DNA of 64,000 bases from Ensifer adhaerens (GCF_020035535.1 NZ_CP083349.1:1736001-1800000), one strand, 5' to 3'; counted from the first letter of the stretch, positions 9,040-22,559 are shown. The notes: generated by a model from the letters alone, not told the origin. Translations and numbers: made by a program.

Positions 9040-10254
9040 ATGGCAAAGATCAAGGTCGCCAATCCGGTCGTCGAACTCGACGGCGATGAAATGACCCGCA
9101 TCATCTGGCAGTTCATCAAGGACAAGCTGATCCATCCCTACCTCGACGTCGATCTGGAATATTACGACCTCAGCGTCGAAAACCGCGATGCCACCGAAGA
9201 CCAGGTCACGATCGACGCCGCCAACGCCATCAAGAAGCACGGCGTCGGCGTCAAGTGCGCCACGATCACGCCGGATGAAGCCCGCGTCGAGGAATTCAAG
9301 CTGAAGAAGATGTGGAAGTCGCCGAACGGCACGATCCGCAACATCCTCGGCGGCGTCATCTTCCGCGAACCGATTATCTGCAAGAACGTCCCGCGCCTTG
9401 TTCCGGGCTGGACCAAGCCGATCATCGTCGGCCGTCACGCCTTCGGCGACCAGTACCGCGCCACCGACTTCAAGTTCCCGGGCAAGGGCAAGCTGACGAT
9501 GAAGTTCGTCGGTGAGGACGGCAAGGAAATCGAATACGACGTCTTCGACGCACCGTCGGCCGGCGTCGCCATGGGCATGTACAACCTCGACGATTCGATC
9601 ACCGAATTCGCGCGCGCCTCGTTCAACTACGGTATCCAGCGCAAGGTTCCGGTCTACCTGTCGACCAAGAACACCATCCTCAAGGTCTATGACGGCCGCT
9701 TCAAGGACATCTTCCAGCAGGTCTTCGACGCTGAGTTCGCCGAGAAGTTCAAGGAACTGAAGATCTGGTACGAACACCGCCTGATCGACGACATGGTTGC
9801 TTCGGCGCTCAAGTGGTCCGGCGGCTACGTCTGGGCGTGCAAGAACTACGACGGCGACGTGCAGTCCGACATCGTCGCCCAGGGCTTCGGCTCGCTCGGC
9901 CTGATGACCTCGGTTCTGATGACGCCGGATGGTAAGACGGTTGAAGCCGAAGCCGCACACGGCACGGTTACCCGCCACTACCGCCAGCACCAGAAGGGCG
10001 AGGAAACCTCGACGAACTCGATCGCCTCCATCTTCGCCTGGACCCGTGGCCTCGCCCACCGTGCCAAGCTCGACGGCAATGCCGAACTCGCCCGTTTCTC
10101 CGAAACGCTCGAAAAGGTCTGCGTCGATACCGTCGAAGCCGGCTTCATGACCAAGGACCTCGCGCTCCTCATCGGTCCCGATCAGCCGTGGCTCTCGACC
10201 ACCGGCTTCCTCGACAAGATCGACGAGAACCTGCAGAAGGCCATGGCCGCCTGA
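9040..10254 (+). CDS. icd: NADP-dependent isocitrate dehydrogenase
   Basis: TCA-cycle enzyme converting isocitrate to 2-oxoglutarate, CO2 and NADPH. The 404-residue product starts [20 protein letters not shown], the eukaryote-like type II IDH found in Rhizobiales, rather than the E. coli type. Characteristic segments are [17 protein letters not shown] (substrate-binding loop), [32 protein letters not shown] and [13 protein letters not shown] much longer open frame extends upstream, but the ATG at 9040 is the homologous start. The downstream COQ7-like gene begins 22 nt after the stop and may be co-transcribed. Confidence 0.97.
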   Translation: MAKIKVANPVVELDGDEMTRIIWQFIKDKLIHPYLDVDLEYYDLSVENRDATEDQVTIDAANAIKKHGVGVKCATITPDEARVEEFKLKKMWKSPNGTIRNILGGVIFREPIICKNVPRLVPGWTKPIIVGRHAFGDQYRATDFKFPGKGKLTMKFVGEDGKEIEYDVFDAPSAGVAMGMYNLDDSITEFARASFNYGIQRKVPVYLSTKNTILKVYDGRFKDIFQQVFDAEFAEKFKELKIWYEHRLIDDMVASALKWSGGYVWACKNYDGDVQSDIVAQGFGSLGLMTSVLMTPDGKTVEAEAAHGTVTRHYRQHQKGEETSTNSIASIFAWTRGLAHRAKLDGNAELARFSETLEKVCVDTVEAGFMTKDLALLIGPDQPWLSTTGFLDKIDENLQKAMAA

Positions 10255-10276
10255 TAAGCTTGAAAGAGCTTGAAAA

Positions 10277-10873
10277 TTGATCGCGCCGATTTCCCCGCGC
10301 AACGCCCTGACGATCGCTCGCATCGTCAGGGTCAATCACGCCGGGGAATTCGGCGCGATCCGCATTTATAGTGCCCAGATTGCCGTCGCTCGCCGGTTCT
10401 ACAAGGATTGCGTGCCGATGCTCTCGGACATGCTTGGCCACGAGATCGAGCATTGCGCACTGTTTCGCGCGGCGATGCCCACGCGAAAATCCCGACCTTG
10501 CCGCATCATGCAGTTCTGGAGTTTGGGCGGCTGGTTGCTTGGCTTCCTGACCGCTCTTCTCGGTCGCCGCGGCATATGGGCTTGCACGGCAGCCGTGGAA
10601 GCTGCCGTGCACCGTCACCTTGATGATCAGCTACATTTTCTTGCGGGCAAGGATTCCGAGCTTCACGCTCTCATCCTGTCGATCCGCGAGGAAGAGTTGG
10701 CTCATCTCGATCACGCCGAGGCCCAGCTTTCGAGCGGCGACAGATTCACCGATGCGCTTCGCTCCATCATCTTCCTTGCCACCGATGTCCTGATCTGGCT
10801 TTCGACCTGGGGCGATTCCGCGCGCATGGCGGCGGCCCTGCGGCAGGCTGCGGTGCAATCCAGCCGGCGCTAA
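10277..10873 (+). CDS. COQ7-family demethoxyubiquinone hydroxylase-like di-iron protein
   Basis: Ferritin-like di-iron protein of 198 residues, resembling the ubiquinone-biosynthesis hydroxylase COQ7. The expected ligands appear in order: Glu in RVNHAGEFGA, ExxH in GHEIEHC, Glu in AAVEAAVHRH and ExxH in EEELAHLDH. The start is a TTG at 10277, preceded by GAAAGAGCTTGAAAA; no ATG lies near it in frame, so the start is less sure than the product. A hydrophobic central segment (SLGGWLLGFLTALLGRRGIW) fits the known membrane association of the family. Just downstream of icd and probably transcribed with it. Confidence 0.85.
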   Translation: MIAPISPRNALTIARIVRVNHAGEFGAIRIYSAQIAVARRFYKDCVPMLSDMLGHEIEHCALFRAAMPTRKSRPCRIMQFWSLGGWLLGFLTALLGRRGIWACTAAVEAAVHRHLDDQLHFLAGKDSELHALILSIREEELAHLDHAEAQLSSGDRFTDALRSIIFLATDVLIWLSTWGDSARMAAALRQAAVQSSRR

Positions 10874-10907
10874 GTTCGATTGCTCCCGCCACAGCGCCTG
10901 TCAGCAC

Positions 10908-11903
10908 CTAGAACATGTCGCGGCTGTTGCTTCGCGGGTCGTCGCTGACGATATGCGGATCGTAGATCCCACTTCTCGCCTGTCGACGCCAGGGGCGGGC
11001 GGGATCGCCGGGATCGCTGCCGATCTCGGCCACGACAATCGAAGGTCCGTCTCCGGCGCATCGCGCCGCCCATTGGCCGTCGGGAGCAACGATACCCGAC
11101 GGCGCTGCAAGGCCCGGCCGCGAGAGAGCAGCAAAACTCGCCCAGTACCGGTTGGTCGATGCATGCCCCTGCACCTCGGCGGCAAAGGTCAGGTCTATCG
11201 GCAAAGGGCCACCGCTGGTCGAGAACAGGACGCAATCGACGTTCAACCGCTCGTATTCGATGAAAAGTTCGGGAAAGTGGCACTCGAGGCCGAGCGAGCA
11301 GCCGAAGCGGACGCCATCGACTTCGAAGGTCACCGGAATGGAGCCGGGCGTATACATGTGAGAAATCTTCGTATTCGACAGTATGCGTTCGTCGTAGCGC
11401 GTCGCGACCGTTCCCTTGTCCGAGATCACATAGAGGCTGTTGTGCGGACGGTGAGGTTCGGTGAGCCGGTGCACGGAGCCGAGGATGGTCCATAGTCCGA
11501 GTTCCCGCGCAAGCGTCCGTGTGGCATCGAGTTCATGGCGCAGGACCGCCCACTCGAAACGCCGCCAATCGGATGGGCCAATTTCGCGTGGACCGACCGC
11601 CGACATGATGCGCTTGTTCGGAAAGCACGTCGCGCCCTCGGGGAAATGCAGGACGCGCGCCCCTGCCCGATGCGCCTCCCGCATCAGGTGGCGAATTCCT
11701 TCGCCGGCAAGGCGAAGGGCTGCCGCATCGCGAGGATCGTCGAAGTAGCCGGATTGCGCCACGGCCAGGCGCAGCGATCTCTGTTGCGTCGCCACCTCAT
11801 TCGACGAAGCGTGGCGAAGATGCATGAGTGCTGTGGTGTAGGGTTCGCCCGTCTTGGCGGCGCGGGCGCGCACCCGCCGTTTGAAATTTCGGTTTTCAGT
11901 CAT
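10908..11903 (-). CDS. Nitrilase-superfamily protein lacking the catalytic Cys and Lys
   Basis: A 331-residue protein with the carbon-nitrogen hydrolase fold. The N-terminal 30 residues are Arg-rich (FKRRVRARAAKTGEPYTTA), and the hydrolase domain starts at about residue 44 (SLRLAVAQSGYF). The family triad is Glu-Lys-Cys. Glu is present in HFPEG (E89). The usual YxK becomes Y170-D-E172, and the usual I-C-x-x-x-x-F-P-E becomes L-G205-L-E-C-H-F-P-E, so Gly sits at the nucleophile position. C208 is three residues later. ATG at 11901-11903 has GAAAGG upstream. Either a pseudoenzyme or a divergent subfamily. It is on its own on the minus strand, ahead of an AraC-type gene's 3' end. Confidence 0.8.
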   Translation of the reverse strand: MTENRNFKRRVRARAAKTGEPYTTALMHLRHASSNEVATQQRSLRLAVAQSGYFDDPRDAAALRLAGEGIRHLMREAHRAGARVLHFPEGATCFPNKRIMSAVGPREIGPSDWRRFEWAVLRHELDATRTLARELGLWTILGSVHRLTEPHRPHNSLYVISDKGTVATRYDERILSNTKISHMYTPGSIPVTFEVDGVRFGCSLGLECHFPELFIEYERLNVDCVLFSTSGGPLPIDLTFAAEVQGHASTNRYWASFAALSRPGLAAPSGIVAPDGQWAARCAGDGPSIVVAEIGSDPGDPARPWRRQARSGIYDPHIVSDDPRSNSRDMF

Positions 11904-12110
11904 GACAGGGCCTTTCGCGTCTCGGGCAAGTTCCCCAGCAACCGGACCCGAAACGGTGGGACCAGGTTTGCGGCCCGAGACGGAAGTCCCTTTGCCTCCG
12001 TGAAAGGATCGTGCTGGGGACGATCTTTGGAGGTTGGGCGCAGGCCACGCCGATCCAAAGGTGGCGGCGTGGCGCTGATTCGTCAATTGCGGCGTAGCGG
12101 ATGGCCGCCC

Positions 12111-12962
12111 TCATTTCAACGGCAGGTAGATCTCGCTCAAGAGTTCCGTCGGCGCGACTTCGCGGGGATTGTTCAAATACTTCTCGAACATCAGGCTGTC
12201 GCGGATCTCGCGGCCGGACTGCGGCAGCCAGGTGCCGTAGAGCCACTGGTAGGCCTTGGGCATGTCCGCGTAGGGCCCTTTGTGACGCAGCACGGCGTAG
12301 CGGCCGCCGTCGAGGTGCTGAGCTGTGAGCGGGGCGTCCGTCGGCATCTGTTCGCGCGCGCTGACGCAGGCGAAGGAACGCAGCATGTCGGTCGGCACCA
12401 GTTCGGGATCGTCGAGATAGATGCCGATCATCTCCATCTCCGGCCGGAACAGCTGCCGCGAGAACAGGGTGCCATAGAGCGTCTCGAATGCCCGTCCGAT
12501 CTCCATATAGGAGCCGCTATGGGCGACGCCGACGAGATCGAAGGCCTGGACGTCCTTGAGGGTAACTTCATACATGTCGGGGATTCCTTCCGTTGAGGCG
12601 GTTTCAAAGGCCACATGGCTCCCCTCCTTCCGGTAACGCGCCGGTGGCAGCCCGTAGGCGGCCTTGAAGGTGCGGTTGAAGGATTGCAGATTGGGATAGC
12701 CAGAGCGCTGCGCGATCGCTTCGACAGGAAGATCGGTTTGGGCGAGAGCGGCTGCGGCCCGCTGCAGCCGCAGCCGCTTCACCGTTCCGGCCAGGGTCTC
12801 GCCGTGGACAGCCCGGTAGATCCGGTGCCAATGGTGCGGCGACAGACAGGCAATCTCGGAGAGACGATCGAGGTCAAGATCGCCGTCGAGATGACCGTAG
12901 ATATAGTCGCTGACCCGGTGCAGGCGCCGTTCATAGGTCGCCCACGCTACCCGCTCTTCCAT
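12111..12962 (-). CDS. AraC-family regulator with C-terminal GyrI-like domain
   Basis: Transcriptional regulator of 283 residues. Residues about 10-115 form the two-helix-turn-helix AraC/XylS domain (LSEIACLSPHHWHRIYRAVHGE, and IAQRSGYPNLQSFNRTFKAAYG). Residues about 128-283 form a GyrI-like small-molecule-binding domain (YEVTLKDVQAFDLVGVAHSG, LDGGRYAVLRHKGPYADM). This is the Rob/SbmC-like architecture seen in drug-responsive activators. The ATG at 12962 has AAAGG upstream; a TTG two codons earlier is an alternative. No obvious efflux gene lies next to it, so the target is unknown. Confidence 0.92.
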   Translation of the reverse strand: MEERVAWATYERRLHRVSDYIYGHLDGDLDLDRLSEIACLSPHHWHRIYRAVHGETLAGTVKRLRLQRAAAALAQTDLPVEAIAQRSGYPNLQSFNRTFKAAYGLPPARYRKEGSHVAFETASTEGIPDMYEVTLKDVQAFDLVGVAHSGSYMEIGRAFETLYGTLFSRQLFRPEMEMIGIYLDDPELVPTDMLRSFACVSAREQMPTDAPLTAQHLDGGRYAVLRHKGPYADMPKAYQWLYGTWLPQSGREIRDSLMFEKYLNNPREVAPTELLSEIYLPLK

Positions 12963-13242
12963 GTCCAACCTTTCGTGCTTTGCTCACGGATCGGTAGACC
13001 ATAGATCAATTTGACAAATCCTGCGGAGTTGCGCGCGGGCTTCGACTGAGATTTGTGCAAGCCTTCCGGGATATACGATCCCAGAACTGTGCCTTGGTCA
13101 GCAATCACGTCGCGGTTTGACCGTCCGAGGCGCAGAGGCTCTGTTCGTGGGGGCTGGTAATCCGGCGGGTTATGATACGCACGCTTGGAGCGGGCTCGCG
13201 GGACCGCGACCGTGAGCTGCACAAGCCTTGCCCGATGCAAAC

Positions 13243-13273
13243 AAAAAGGGCGCCGCAACGGACGCCCCTTTTC
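13243..13273 (-). terminator. Terminator of alaS
   Basis: An imperfect hairpin AAAAGGGGCG / CGCCCTTTTT in minus-strand sense with a T-run sits just downstream of the alaS stop. The rest of the 12963-13294 gap shows no supported gene. Confidence 0.8.
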
Positions 13274-13294
13274 CTATTCTGCTGTCGCTCGCAA

Positions 13295-15958
<2,664 letters not shown>

Positions 15959-16130
15959 CTTGCGTCCTATTCTTAAGCACCGATTCCGGCCCGGGTCCGG
16001 CCCACGCCGCGCCACTAAGCCATTGTCCCTAAACCCTGCAGCCACCCACGGCGACCGCACCCTCCAACGCGCTGGGTCGCCGGAACCAAAGGCTTTTATC
16101 GCTCACATATCCGACTGTCCAGACGCCAGC

Positions 16131-16164
16131 AAAAAACCGGCCGCCCATGGAACGACCGGTTTTC
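16131..16164 (-). terminator. Terminator of recA
   Basis: In minus-strand sense, an AAAACCGG arm pairs with CCGGTTTTTT around a 16-nt loop. It sits 26 nt past the recA stop. Confidence 0.8.
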
Positions 16165-16189
16165 TTGTAACCTCAGTGGACCGAGCGGC

Positions 16190-17278
<1,089 letters not shown>

Positions 17279-17337
17279 TTGGTCCACCTTTAGGTTATTG
17301 AAGCTACCGAGGCAATGAAGCCGCCGCAGGAGTTTTT

Positions 17338-17352
17338 GTACATGTTTTGTTC
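17338..17352 (-). promoter_or_regulatory. LexA-like SOS box upstream of recA
   Basis: The plus strand reads GTAC-N7-GTTC, one mismatch from the alphaproteobacterial LexA motif GTTC-N7-GTTC; the minus strand reads GAAC-N7-GTAC. It lies 60-74 bp upstream of the recA ATG, the position expected for a promoter operator. The remainder of the 17279-17599 gap shows no supported gene. Confidence 0.55.
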
Positions 17353-17599
17353 CGTATTTGCAAGAGCAGGACAATACATTGAAAAACGACCGATATTTTG
17401 GTTTCGTTCCGTTCATGTTCATGGATTGAAACCACGGGTTCTCGAAGACGAGGGATAGTCCTTCGAACCTGCCCGGTAAGGCTTTGCCGATTCGCCGACG
17501 ACGAAGACGTCAGGCGCATCAGGTACTTGGAATTCGCCCATCGGCCATTGCAGATAGCCAACAGATATTTCGGCCGAACGGCCAAGCAGAGGAACATTC

Positions 17600-18547
17600 A
17601 TGACGGAAGCTGAAATCGCCGTTTTCGGCGGTGCGCACATCGACAGGCGCGGCCGCATTTCGGGAACGACGGCACCGGGGTCCAGCAATCCCGGCACCTG
17701 GTTCGAAGAGGCCGGCGGTGGTGGCTTCAACGCGGCCCGCAACCTTTCGCGCCTCGGCCATGGCGTGCGCATGATCAGCACGCGTGGCGGCGATGCGGCT
17801 GGCGAAATGGTGACGGCAGCGGCGGCCGCCGCCGGCGTCATCGACAGCCCCCTCACCTTTCTCGATCGTCAGACGCCGAGCTACACGGCCATCCTCGAAA
17901 ACGACGGCAATCTGGTCATCGCGCTCGCGGACATGGAGCTCTACCGGCTGTTCTCTCCCCGGCAGCTGCAGCGGCGGGCACTGCGCGAAGTCATCGCCAC
18001 CAGCAAGCTCGTACTGACGGATGCCAACCTGCCGGAAGAAACGATTGCCGCGCTGGTGCAATCGGCTGCCGACAACGGGTGCCTTGTCGCCGGCATTGCG
18101 GTTTCGCCCGCCAAAGTCATCCGCTACCGTTCGTGCCTCTCATATCTGTCGTTCCTGTTCATGAACGAATCCGAGGCACGGGCGCTGACCGGCAAGGACG
18201 CGGCCGAGGCTGAAGAGTGGCCGTCGTTGCTGAGAAACGCAGGCCTCAAGGGCGGCGTGGTGACACGCGGCGGCCGCGCCGTCGTCGCATTCGATGGTGA
18301 GCGCACCTGCGTCGCCGTTCCGCCGGCCCTGCCGGCACTTGCCGACGTGACCGGCGCCGGCGACGCACTCGCTTCCGGATTCCTTTCCGCCCGCCTCGCG
18401 GGTCGCGGCATCGACGATTGCCTGCGGCACGGCATCGCAGCCGCCGGAATCACATTGCGCTCTCCCTTGGCCGCATCCGAAGAGATGTCCGCGGCCAATC
18501 TCGAACAGGCGCTGGCCCTTGTGCCCGCTCCCCAAATGCTGTCATGA
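17600..18547 (+). CDS. psuK: PfkB-family kinase, probable pseudouridine kinase
   Basis: Ribokinase-like sugar/nucleoside kinase of 315 residues. The N-terminal FGGAHIDRRG and Gly-rich GGGGFNAARNLSRLG match the PfkB substrate-binding region. The C-terminal PfkB signature is DVTGAGDALASGFL, containing the catalytic Asp. The start ATG at 17600 has AGAGGAACA upstream. Identity as pseudouridine kinase rests on the next gene, psuG, which begins 31 nt downstream and encodes the enzyme that uses the kinase product. In E. coli the same pair acts in pseudouridine breakdown to ribose-5-phosphate and uracil. Kinase family certain; substrate inferred from context. Confidence 0.85.
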   Translation: MTEAEIAVFGGAHIDRRGRISGTTAPGSSNPGTWFEEAGGGGFNAARNLSRLGHGVRMISTRGGDAAGEMVTAAAAAAGVIDSPLTFLDRQTPSYTAILENDGNLVIALADMELYRLFSPRQLQRRALREVIATSKLVLTDANLPEETIAALVQSAADNGCLVAGIAVSPAKVIRYRSCLSYLSFLFMNESEARALTGKDAAEAEEWPSLLRNAGLKGGVVTRGGRAVVAFDGERTCVAVPPALPALADVTGAGDALASGFLSARLAGRGIDDCLRHGIAAAGITLRSPLAASEEMSAANLEQALALVPAPQMLS

Positions 18548-18578
18548 CAATTGCCAGCAGAACTCCCAAGGAAAGACG

Positions 18579-19508
18579 ATGACCAAACCCGCTTCTCCCT
18601 CCCTGCCGATGGAATATTCGAACGAGGTCGCAGCCGCCAAGGCGCGTGGCGCGCCGATCGTGGCGCTGGAATCGACCATCATCACCCATGGCATGCCCTA
18701 CCCGGGCAATCTGAACATGGCCCGCAGCGTCGAAGCGATCATCCGCGAACAGGGTGCCGTGCCGGCAACGATCGCCGTCATCCATGGCGTGCTGCATATC
18801 GGCCTTGAAGACGCCAAGCTGGAAGAACTGGCAAAGACGGAAGGGGCGATGAAGGTCTCGCGCGCCGACCTCGCCTTCGCGATTGCCGAACGCCGTACCG
18901 GCGCGACCACCGTTGCCGCGACGATGATTGCCGCTGCCCGCGCCGGCATTCGCGTCTTCGCGACCGGCGGTATCGGTGGCGTGCATCGCGGCGCCGAACT
19001 CAGCTTCGACATTTCGGCCGACCTCGACGAACTTGCCCGCACGGGTGTCATCGTCGTTTGCGCCGGCGCCAAGGCAATCCTCGACATTCCGAAAACGCTC
19101 GAAGTGCTCGAAACCCGCGGCGTACCCGTCGTCACCTATGACAGCGAAATCTTCCCGGCCTTCTGGTCGCGCGACAGTGGCCTCAAGAGCCCGCTGATGC
19201 TGAACAGCCCGGCAGCGATCGCCAACTTCCAGAACATGCGCGAACTGCTCGGCGTCGACGGCGGCATGCTGGTCGCCAATCCGGTTCCGGAAGAAAGCGA
19301 AATCCCGCGCGAAGAGATGGAAATCTACATCGCCCGCGCACTCGACAATGCCGAGAGCGACGAGATCACCGGCAAGGCCGTCACGCCTTACCTGCTCGAC
19401 AATCTCTTCCACATGACCGAGGGCCGCAGCCTCGAGACCAACATCGCGCTGGTCGAGAACAATGCCCGCCTCGCCGGCGAAATTGCGGTCGCGTTGAACG
19501 CGCAATAA
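18579..19508 (+). CDS. psuG: Pseudouridine-5'-phosphate glycosidase
   Basis: Cleaves the C-C glycosidic bond of pseudouridine 5'-phosphate to uracil and ribose-5-phosphate. Length is 309 residues, the family norm (IndA/PsuG). Recognisable conserved blocks: VALESTIITHGMPYPGN, ATIAVIHGVLHIGL, SRADLAFAIAERRTGATTVAATM, GIRVFATGGIGGVHRG and FPAFWSRDSGLKSPLMLNSP. The ATG at 18579 has AAGGAAAG upstream. It forms an operon with the kinase before it and ends at a strong terminator. No transporter or regulator for pseudouridine is adjacent. Confidence 0.95.
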   Translation: MTKPASPSLPMEYSNEVAAAKARGAPIVALESTIITHGMPYPGNLNMARSVEAIIREQGAVPATIAVIHGVLHIGLEDAKLEELAKTEGAMKVSRADLAFAIAERRTGATTVAATMIAAARAGIRVFATGGIGGVHRGAELSFDISADLDELARTGVIVVCAGAKAILDIPKTLEVLETRGVPVVTYDSEIFPAFWSRDSGLKSPLMLNSPAAIANFQNMRELLGVDGGMLVANPVPEESEIPREEMEIYIARALDNAESDEITGKAVTPYLLDNLFHMTEGRSLETNIALVENNARLAGEIAVALNAQ

Positions 19509-19530
19509 CGCCACGCCGCAAGGTCACGAA

Positions 19531-19572
19531 AAATGCAAAAGCCCGGCACGCAAGTGCTGGGCTTTTGCATTT
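19531..19572. terminator. Long terminator after psuG
   Basis: A long inverted repeat: AAATGCAAAAGCCC-GGCAC around a short loop pairs with GTGC-TGGGCTTTTGCATTT. It begins 22 nt after the psuG stop. T-runs are present on both strands, so it could terminate in both directions. Confidence 0.9.
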
Positions 19573-19585
19573 GCGAAGGTTGAGT

Positions 19586-19828
19586 ATGCGCTGGAAGTTT
19601 AATCAAGTACCGAACGGTGCCTGCATTGCCTGACGCTCGGTCGTCGCTGGTCGTCGCATTCTCGTCGTCAAACACTACGATGACGATCATTCGTGGGCGT
19701 TCCTGGGAGGGCAACCGACGGGGATGGTGGCCGCGCTCGTGGTCGCGATGTCTGAGGTCATGGATATCCACCTCGACATTGGCGAGATCGCCGATCTTCC
19801 TCCGGGCTGGTCGGCAACGCGCACCGGT
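19586..19828 (+). pseudogene. Decayed small gene with in-frame stop (DUF2185-like)
   Basis: An ATG at 19586, with a GAAGG ribosome binding site, opens MRWKFNQVPNGACIA and hits an in-frame TGA at 19631. The same frame then continues through SVVAGRRILVVKHYDDDHSW, AFLGGQ, VVAMSEVMDIHLDIGEIADL and PPGWSATR. These segments read like one small soluble protein and resemble, from memory, DUF2185/Imm33-type proteins. After about 19822 the frame loses protein-like character and runs into the antisense of cckA, so the normal C-terminus seems to be missing. I infer a broken gene remnant. The ATG at 19724 could in principle start a shorter product. Confidence 0.55.
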
Positions 19829-19931
19829 AACCTCGGTCAAGGCACAAGCACGATTGGTTCCGAATGCTTGACTTTGGAGCACCTGAGCCTCGATCCAGGC
19901 CGCTTCCGGCCGTTGGATCAATGGCTTCGAT

Positions 19932-22559
19932 TTAGGAATCGAGCATCTCGCGTACTGCGACGGCCAGTTGCTTCAGCGAGAATGGCTTCGGCAGGAAGCC
20001 GAACTTCGCGTCAGCCGGCAGGTTGCGGGCAAAGGCATCCTCCGCATAGCCCGAAACGAAGATGAACTTCAGGTCCGGGTATTTCTTGCGAAGCTCTGTC
20101 AGGAGTGTCGGTCCGTCCATCTCCGGCATGACCACGTCCGAAACGACGATATCGACCGCGCCGTCGAGCTCGTCCATGATGTCCAGCGCCTCGACGCCGG
20201 ATCCCGCCTCGTAGACGGTGTAACCGCGCGTTTCGAGCATGCGCTTGCCGCCACGGCGCACCGCCTCCTCGTCCTCGACGAGCAGGACGACAGCCGAGTC
20301 CCCGGTGAGATCGGCCGGCTCTTCGGCCTTCGCCACCGGTGCTGCAACCGCCTGTGCCACCGGCGCCGGTGCGGTCTCTGCCGCGGCAGACGCAGTCTGC
20401 GAAGTCTCTTCGACCGCTACCGGCACCTCGATGTGACGCGGCAAGAGGATACGGAAGGTCGTGCCCTTGCCGACCTCCGATTCCGGATAGATGTAGCCGC
20501 CCGACTGCTTGACGATGCCATAGACCATAGACAGGCCAAGGCCGGTACCCTTGCCGACTTCCTTGGTGGTGAAGAACGGCTCGAAAATCTTGTCGAGGAT
20601 CTCCGGCGGAATGCCGGTACCCTGGTCGGCGACCTCGACCATCACGAAATCGTCGTCCGGCAATTCGCGGCGCCCGAAGGCCGCAACCTCTGCTGCGGGC
20701 AGGTTGCGCGTGCGAAGTGTGATGGTGCCGCCTTCAGGCATTGCATCGCGGGCGTTGACCGCCAGGTTCAGCAGCACCTGCTCGAACTGGCCGAGATCGG
20801 TCCTGACCGGCCAGAGATCGCGGCCATAGTCCACCTCGACCTTGACGTTGGTTCCGGTCATGCGGTCGACCAGCATGCGCAGATCGCCGATCACGTCCGT
20901 CATGTTGAGCACCGTCGGCCGCATCGTCTGCTTGCGCGAAAAGGCGAGCAACTGCCGCACGAGAACCGCAGCGCGGTTGGCGTTGCGCTTGATCTCCATC
21001 AGATCGGCAAAGCTCGGGTCTGCCGGACGGGCCGACAGAAGCAGGTGGTCCGACGAAAGCAGGATCGCCGTCAGCACGTTGTTGAAGTCGTGTGCGATGC
21101 CACCGGCGAGCGTGCCCACGGCGTTCATCTTCTGGGTCTGCGCCATCTGGTTCTCGAGCGCTTTCTGCTCGGTGATTTCAAGCGCATAGATGATCGCCGC
21201 TTCCTCAGGCGACTGATCGCTCTGGTCGATCACGGCGTTGATATAGAAGCGGAAATGGCGTTCGATATCGGTCGGATGCAGCGCATCGATCGGCGCGATA
21301 TCGCCCTGCCGGTCCTTGGCCGCGGCCAGCGCCTCGTGCAGGCGCCCTTTTTCGGTTTCGTGCATCACGGCTTCGATCAACGCGCCGCGCTCGACGTCGT
21401 CCTGCGAGACGAGACCGGAGAAGAGCTTCAGGAATGGCGCGTTGGTGCGCAGAATTCGGCCGTTGCCGTCGACCGAGGCAATTGCCATCGGCGTATTGTT
21501 GAAGAAGCGGGTAAAGCGCATCGCCGCGCTCGATGCCGATTGCTCGTTGTCCTCGCTGCCTTCGCGCGACATGACGATGGTTCGGCTTTCGCCGGGTGCC
21601 CCGTCACGGGTCGAGGAGACGCGGTGGATCATGCGCACCGGCAGGCTCTGGCCGTTCATCTTGCGCAGATCGAGATCCAGCATCTTGGTCTTCTTCAGGC
21701 CAGGCTCTGCCTGAACCGCCTGGACGAGCGTCAGCCCCTCGCCCGCCACCAGGTCGCCGATGCTGATCGAGCCCGGCTGGAACTTGGTCAGGTCGATGCC
21801 GAGCCAGTCGGCGAGCGTGGCGTTGATGTAGAAGATCTCGCCCTTGCGCCCGGCGGAGAAGAAGCCGGCCGGGGCGTGGTCGAGATAGTCGATGGCGTTC
21901 TGCAATTCCTTGAAGAAGCGCTCCTGGTCGTCGCGTTCCGCCGTGATGTCGGCAATCTGCCAGAGATAGAGCGGGTTGCGCTCGCTGTCTTCAAGCGGCA
22001 GCACCCGCGCCTTCAAGCGAAACCAGTGGGCACCGGAGCCGCTGGAGGTGCTGGTCGCCAGCGGCTTCAGCAGTCGGAACTCCTCATGTCCCTGCTTGCC
22101 CTCATGCAGCCCGTTGGTCAGCCGGTAGATCGCTTCCGTCGCCTCGCGATTGCGCGACAGGATGGTCTCGAGCGACTGGATGCCGGCGGCGCTCTTTGCA
22201 CCCGTCATCGCGCCATAGGCGGCATTGGCATAGATGATCCGGCCTTTGCGGTCGGTGACGATGGTGCCGTCCTCATGTGCATCGAGAAAGGCGCGCGCCA
22301 GTTCGTCGGGCCGCGACTGCGGCATGACCTCAATGAAGCCGATGACAGAGGAGACGAGAAAGAAGATGCCGACCATGGCAAGAACGCCGAGGATGCCGAG
22401 AACGATCTCGTTATCCATCTCGTTCTTGAAGAGCACGAAGGCGATGGCCGATACGGTAAGGACGATCGCGAGCAGAACGATCCGCAGCACGGTGCCCGGC
22501 CTGACGCCACGGTCAACAACCGGCATCTGGTAGTCGCCTGACTGCCGCAATTTCGTCAT
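19932..22559 (-). CDS. cckA: Hybrid histidine kinase CckA, cell-cycle master kinase
   Basis: Phosphorelay kinase that, through ChpT, controls CtrA and CpdR in alphaproteobacteria. The 875-residue product has two N-terminal membrane helices ([20 protein letters not shown] and [20 protein letters not shown]). PAS domains follow at about residues 90-470. The phosphoacceptor box [14 protein letters not shown] places the His at 490. An ATPase domain ([39 protein letters not shown]) and a C-terminal receiver domain with phospho-Asp near 808 ([14 protein letters not shown]) complete it. An Ala/Pro linker separates kinase and receiver. The ATG at 22559 begins [18 protein letters not shown]. No chpT or ctrA lies in the window. 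Confidence 0.96.
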   Translation of the reverse strand: MTKLRQSGDYQMPVVDRGVRPGTVLRIVLLAIVLTVSAIAFVLFKNEMDNEIVLGILGVLAMVGIFFLVSSVIGFIEVMPQSRPDELARAFLDAHEDGTIVTDRKGRIIYANAAYGAMTGAKSAAGIQSLETILSRNREATEAIYRLTNGLHEGKQGHEEFRLLKPLATSTSSGSGAHWFRLKARVLPLEDSERNPLYLWQIADITAERDDQERFFKELQNAIDYLDHAPAGFFSAGRKGEIFYINATLADWLGIDLTKFQPGSISIGDLVAGEGLTLVQAVQAEPGLKKTKMLDLDLRKMNGQSLPVRMIHRVSSTRDGAPGESRTIVMSREGSEDNEQSASSAAMRFTRFFNNTPMAIASVDGNGRILRTNAPFLKLFSGLVSQDDVERGALIEAVMHETEKGRLHEALAAAKDRQGDIAPIDALHPTDIERHFRFYINAVIDQSDQSPEEAAIIYALEITEQKALENQMAQTQKMNAVGTLAGGIAHDFNNVLTAILLSSDHLLLSARPADPSFADLMEIKRNANRAAVLVRQLLAFSRKQTMRPTVLNMTDVIGDLRMLVDRMTGTNVKVEVDYGRDLWPVRTDLGQFEQVLLNLAVNARDAMPEGGTITLRTRNLPAAEVAAFGRRELPDDDFVMVEVADQGTGIPPEILDKIFEPFFTTKEVGKGTGLGLSMVYGIVKQSGGYIYPESEVGKGTTFRILLPRHIEVPVAVEETSQTASAAAETAPAPVAQAVAAPVAKAEEPADLTGDSAVVLLVEDEEAVRRGGKRMLETRGYTVYEAGSGVEALDIMDELDGAVDIVVSDVVMPEMDGPTLLTELRKKYPDLKFIFVSGYAEDAFARNLPADAKFGFLPKPFSLKQLAVAVREMLDS

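Noticed and set aside
12969..13242. Search for a gene or tRNA between the AraC regulator and alaS.
   Set aside because: Only short frames without ribosome binding sites, and no cloverleaf-like sequence.
19388..19921. A minus-strand open frame across the psuG end and the pseudogene.
   Set aside because: It overlaps psuG and its terminator, and its residues lack protein-like character; the plus-strand relic frame reads better.
19968..22541. An 857-codon open frame antisense to cckA.
   Set aside because: Shadow of cckA, which has full domain support.
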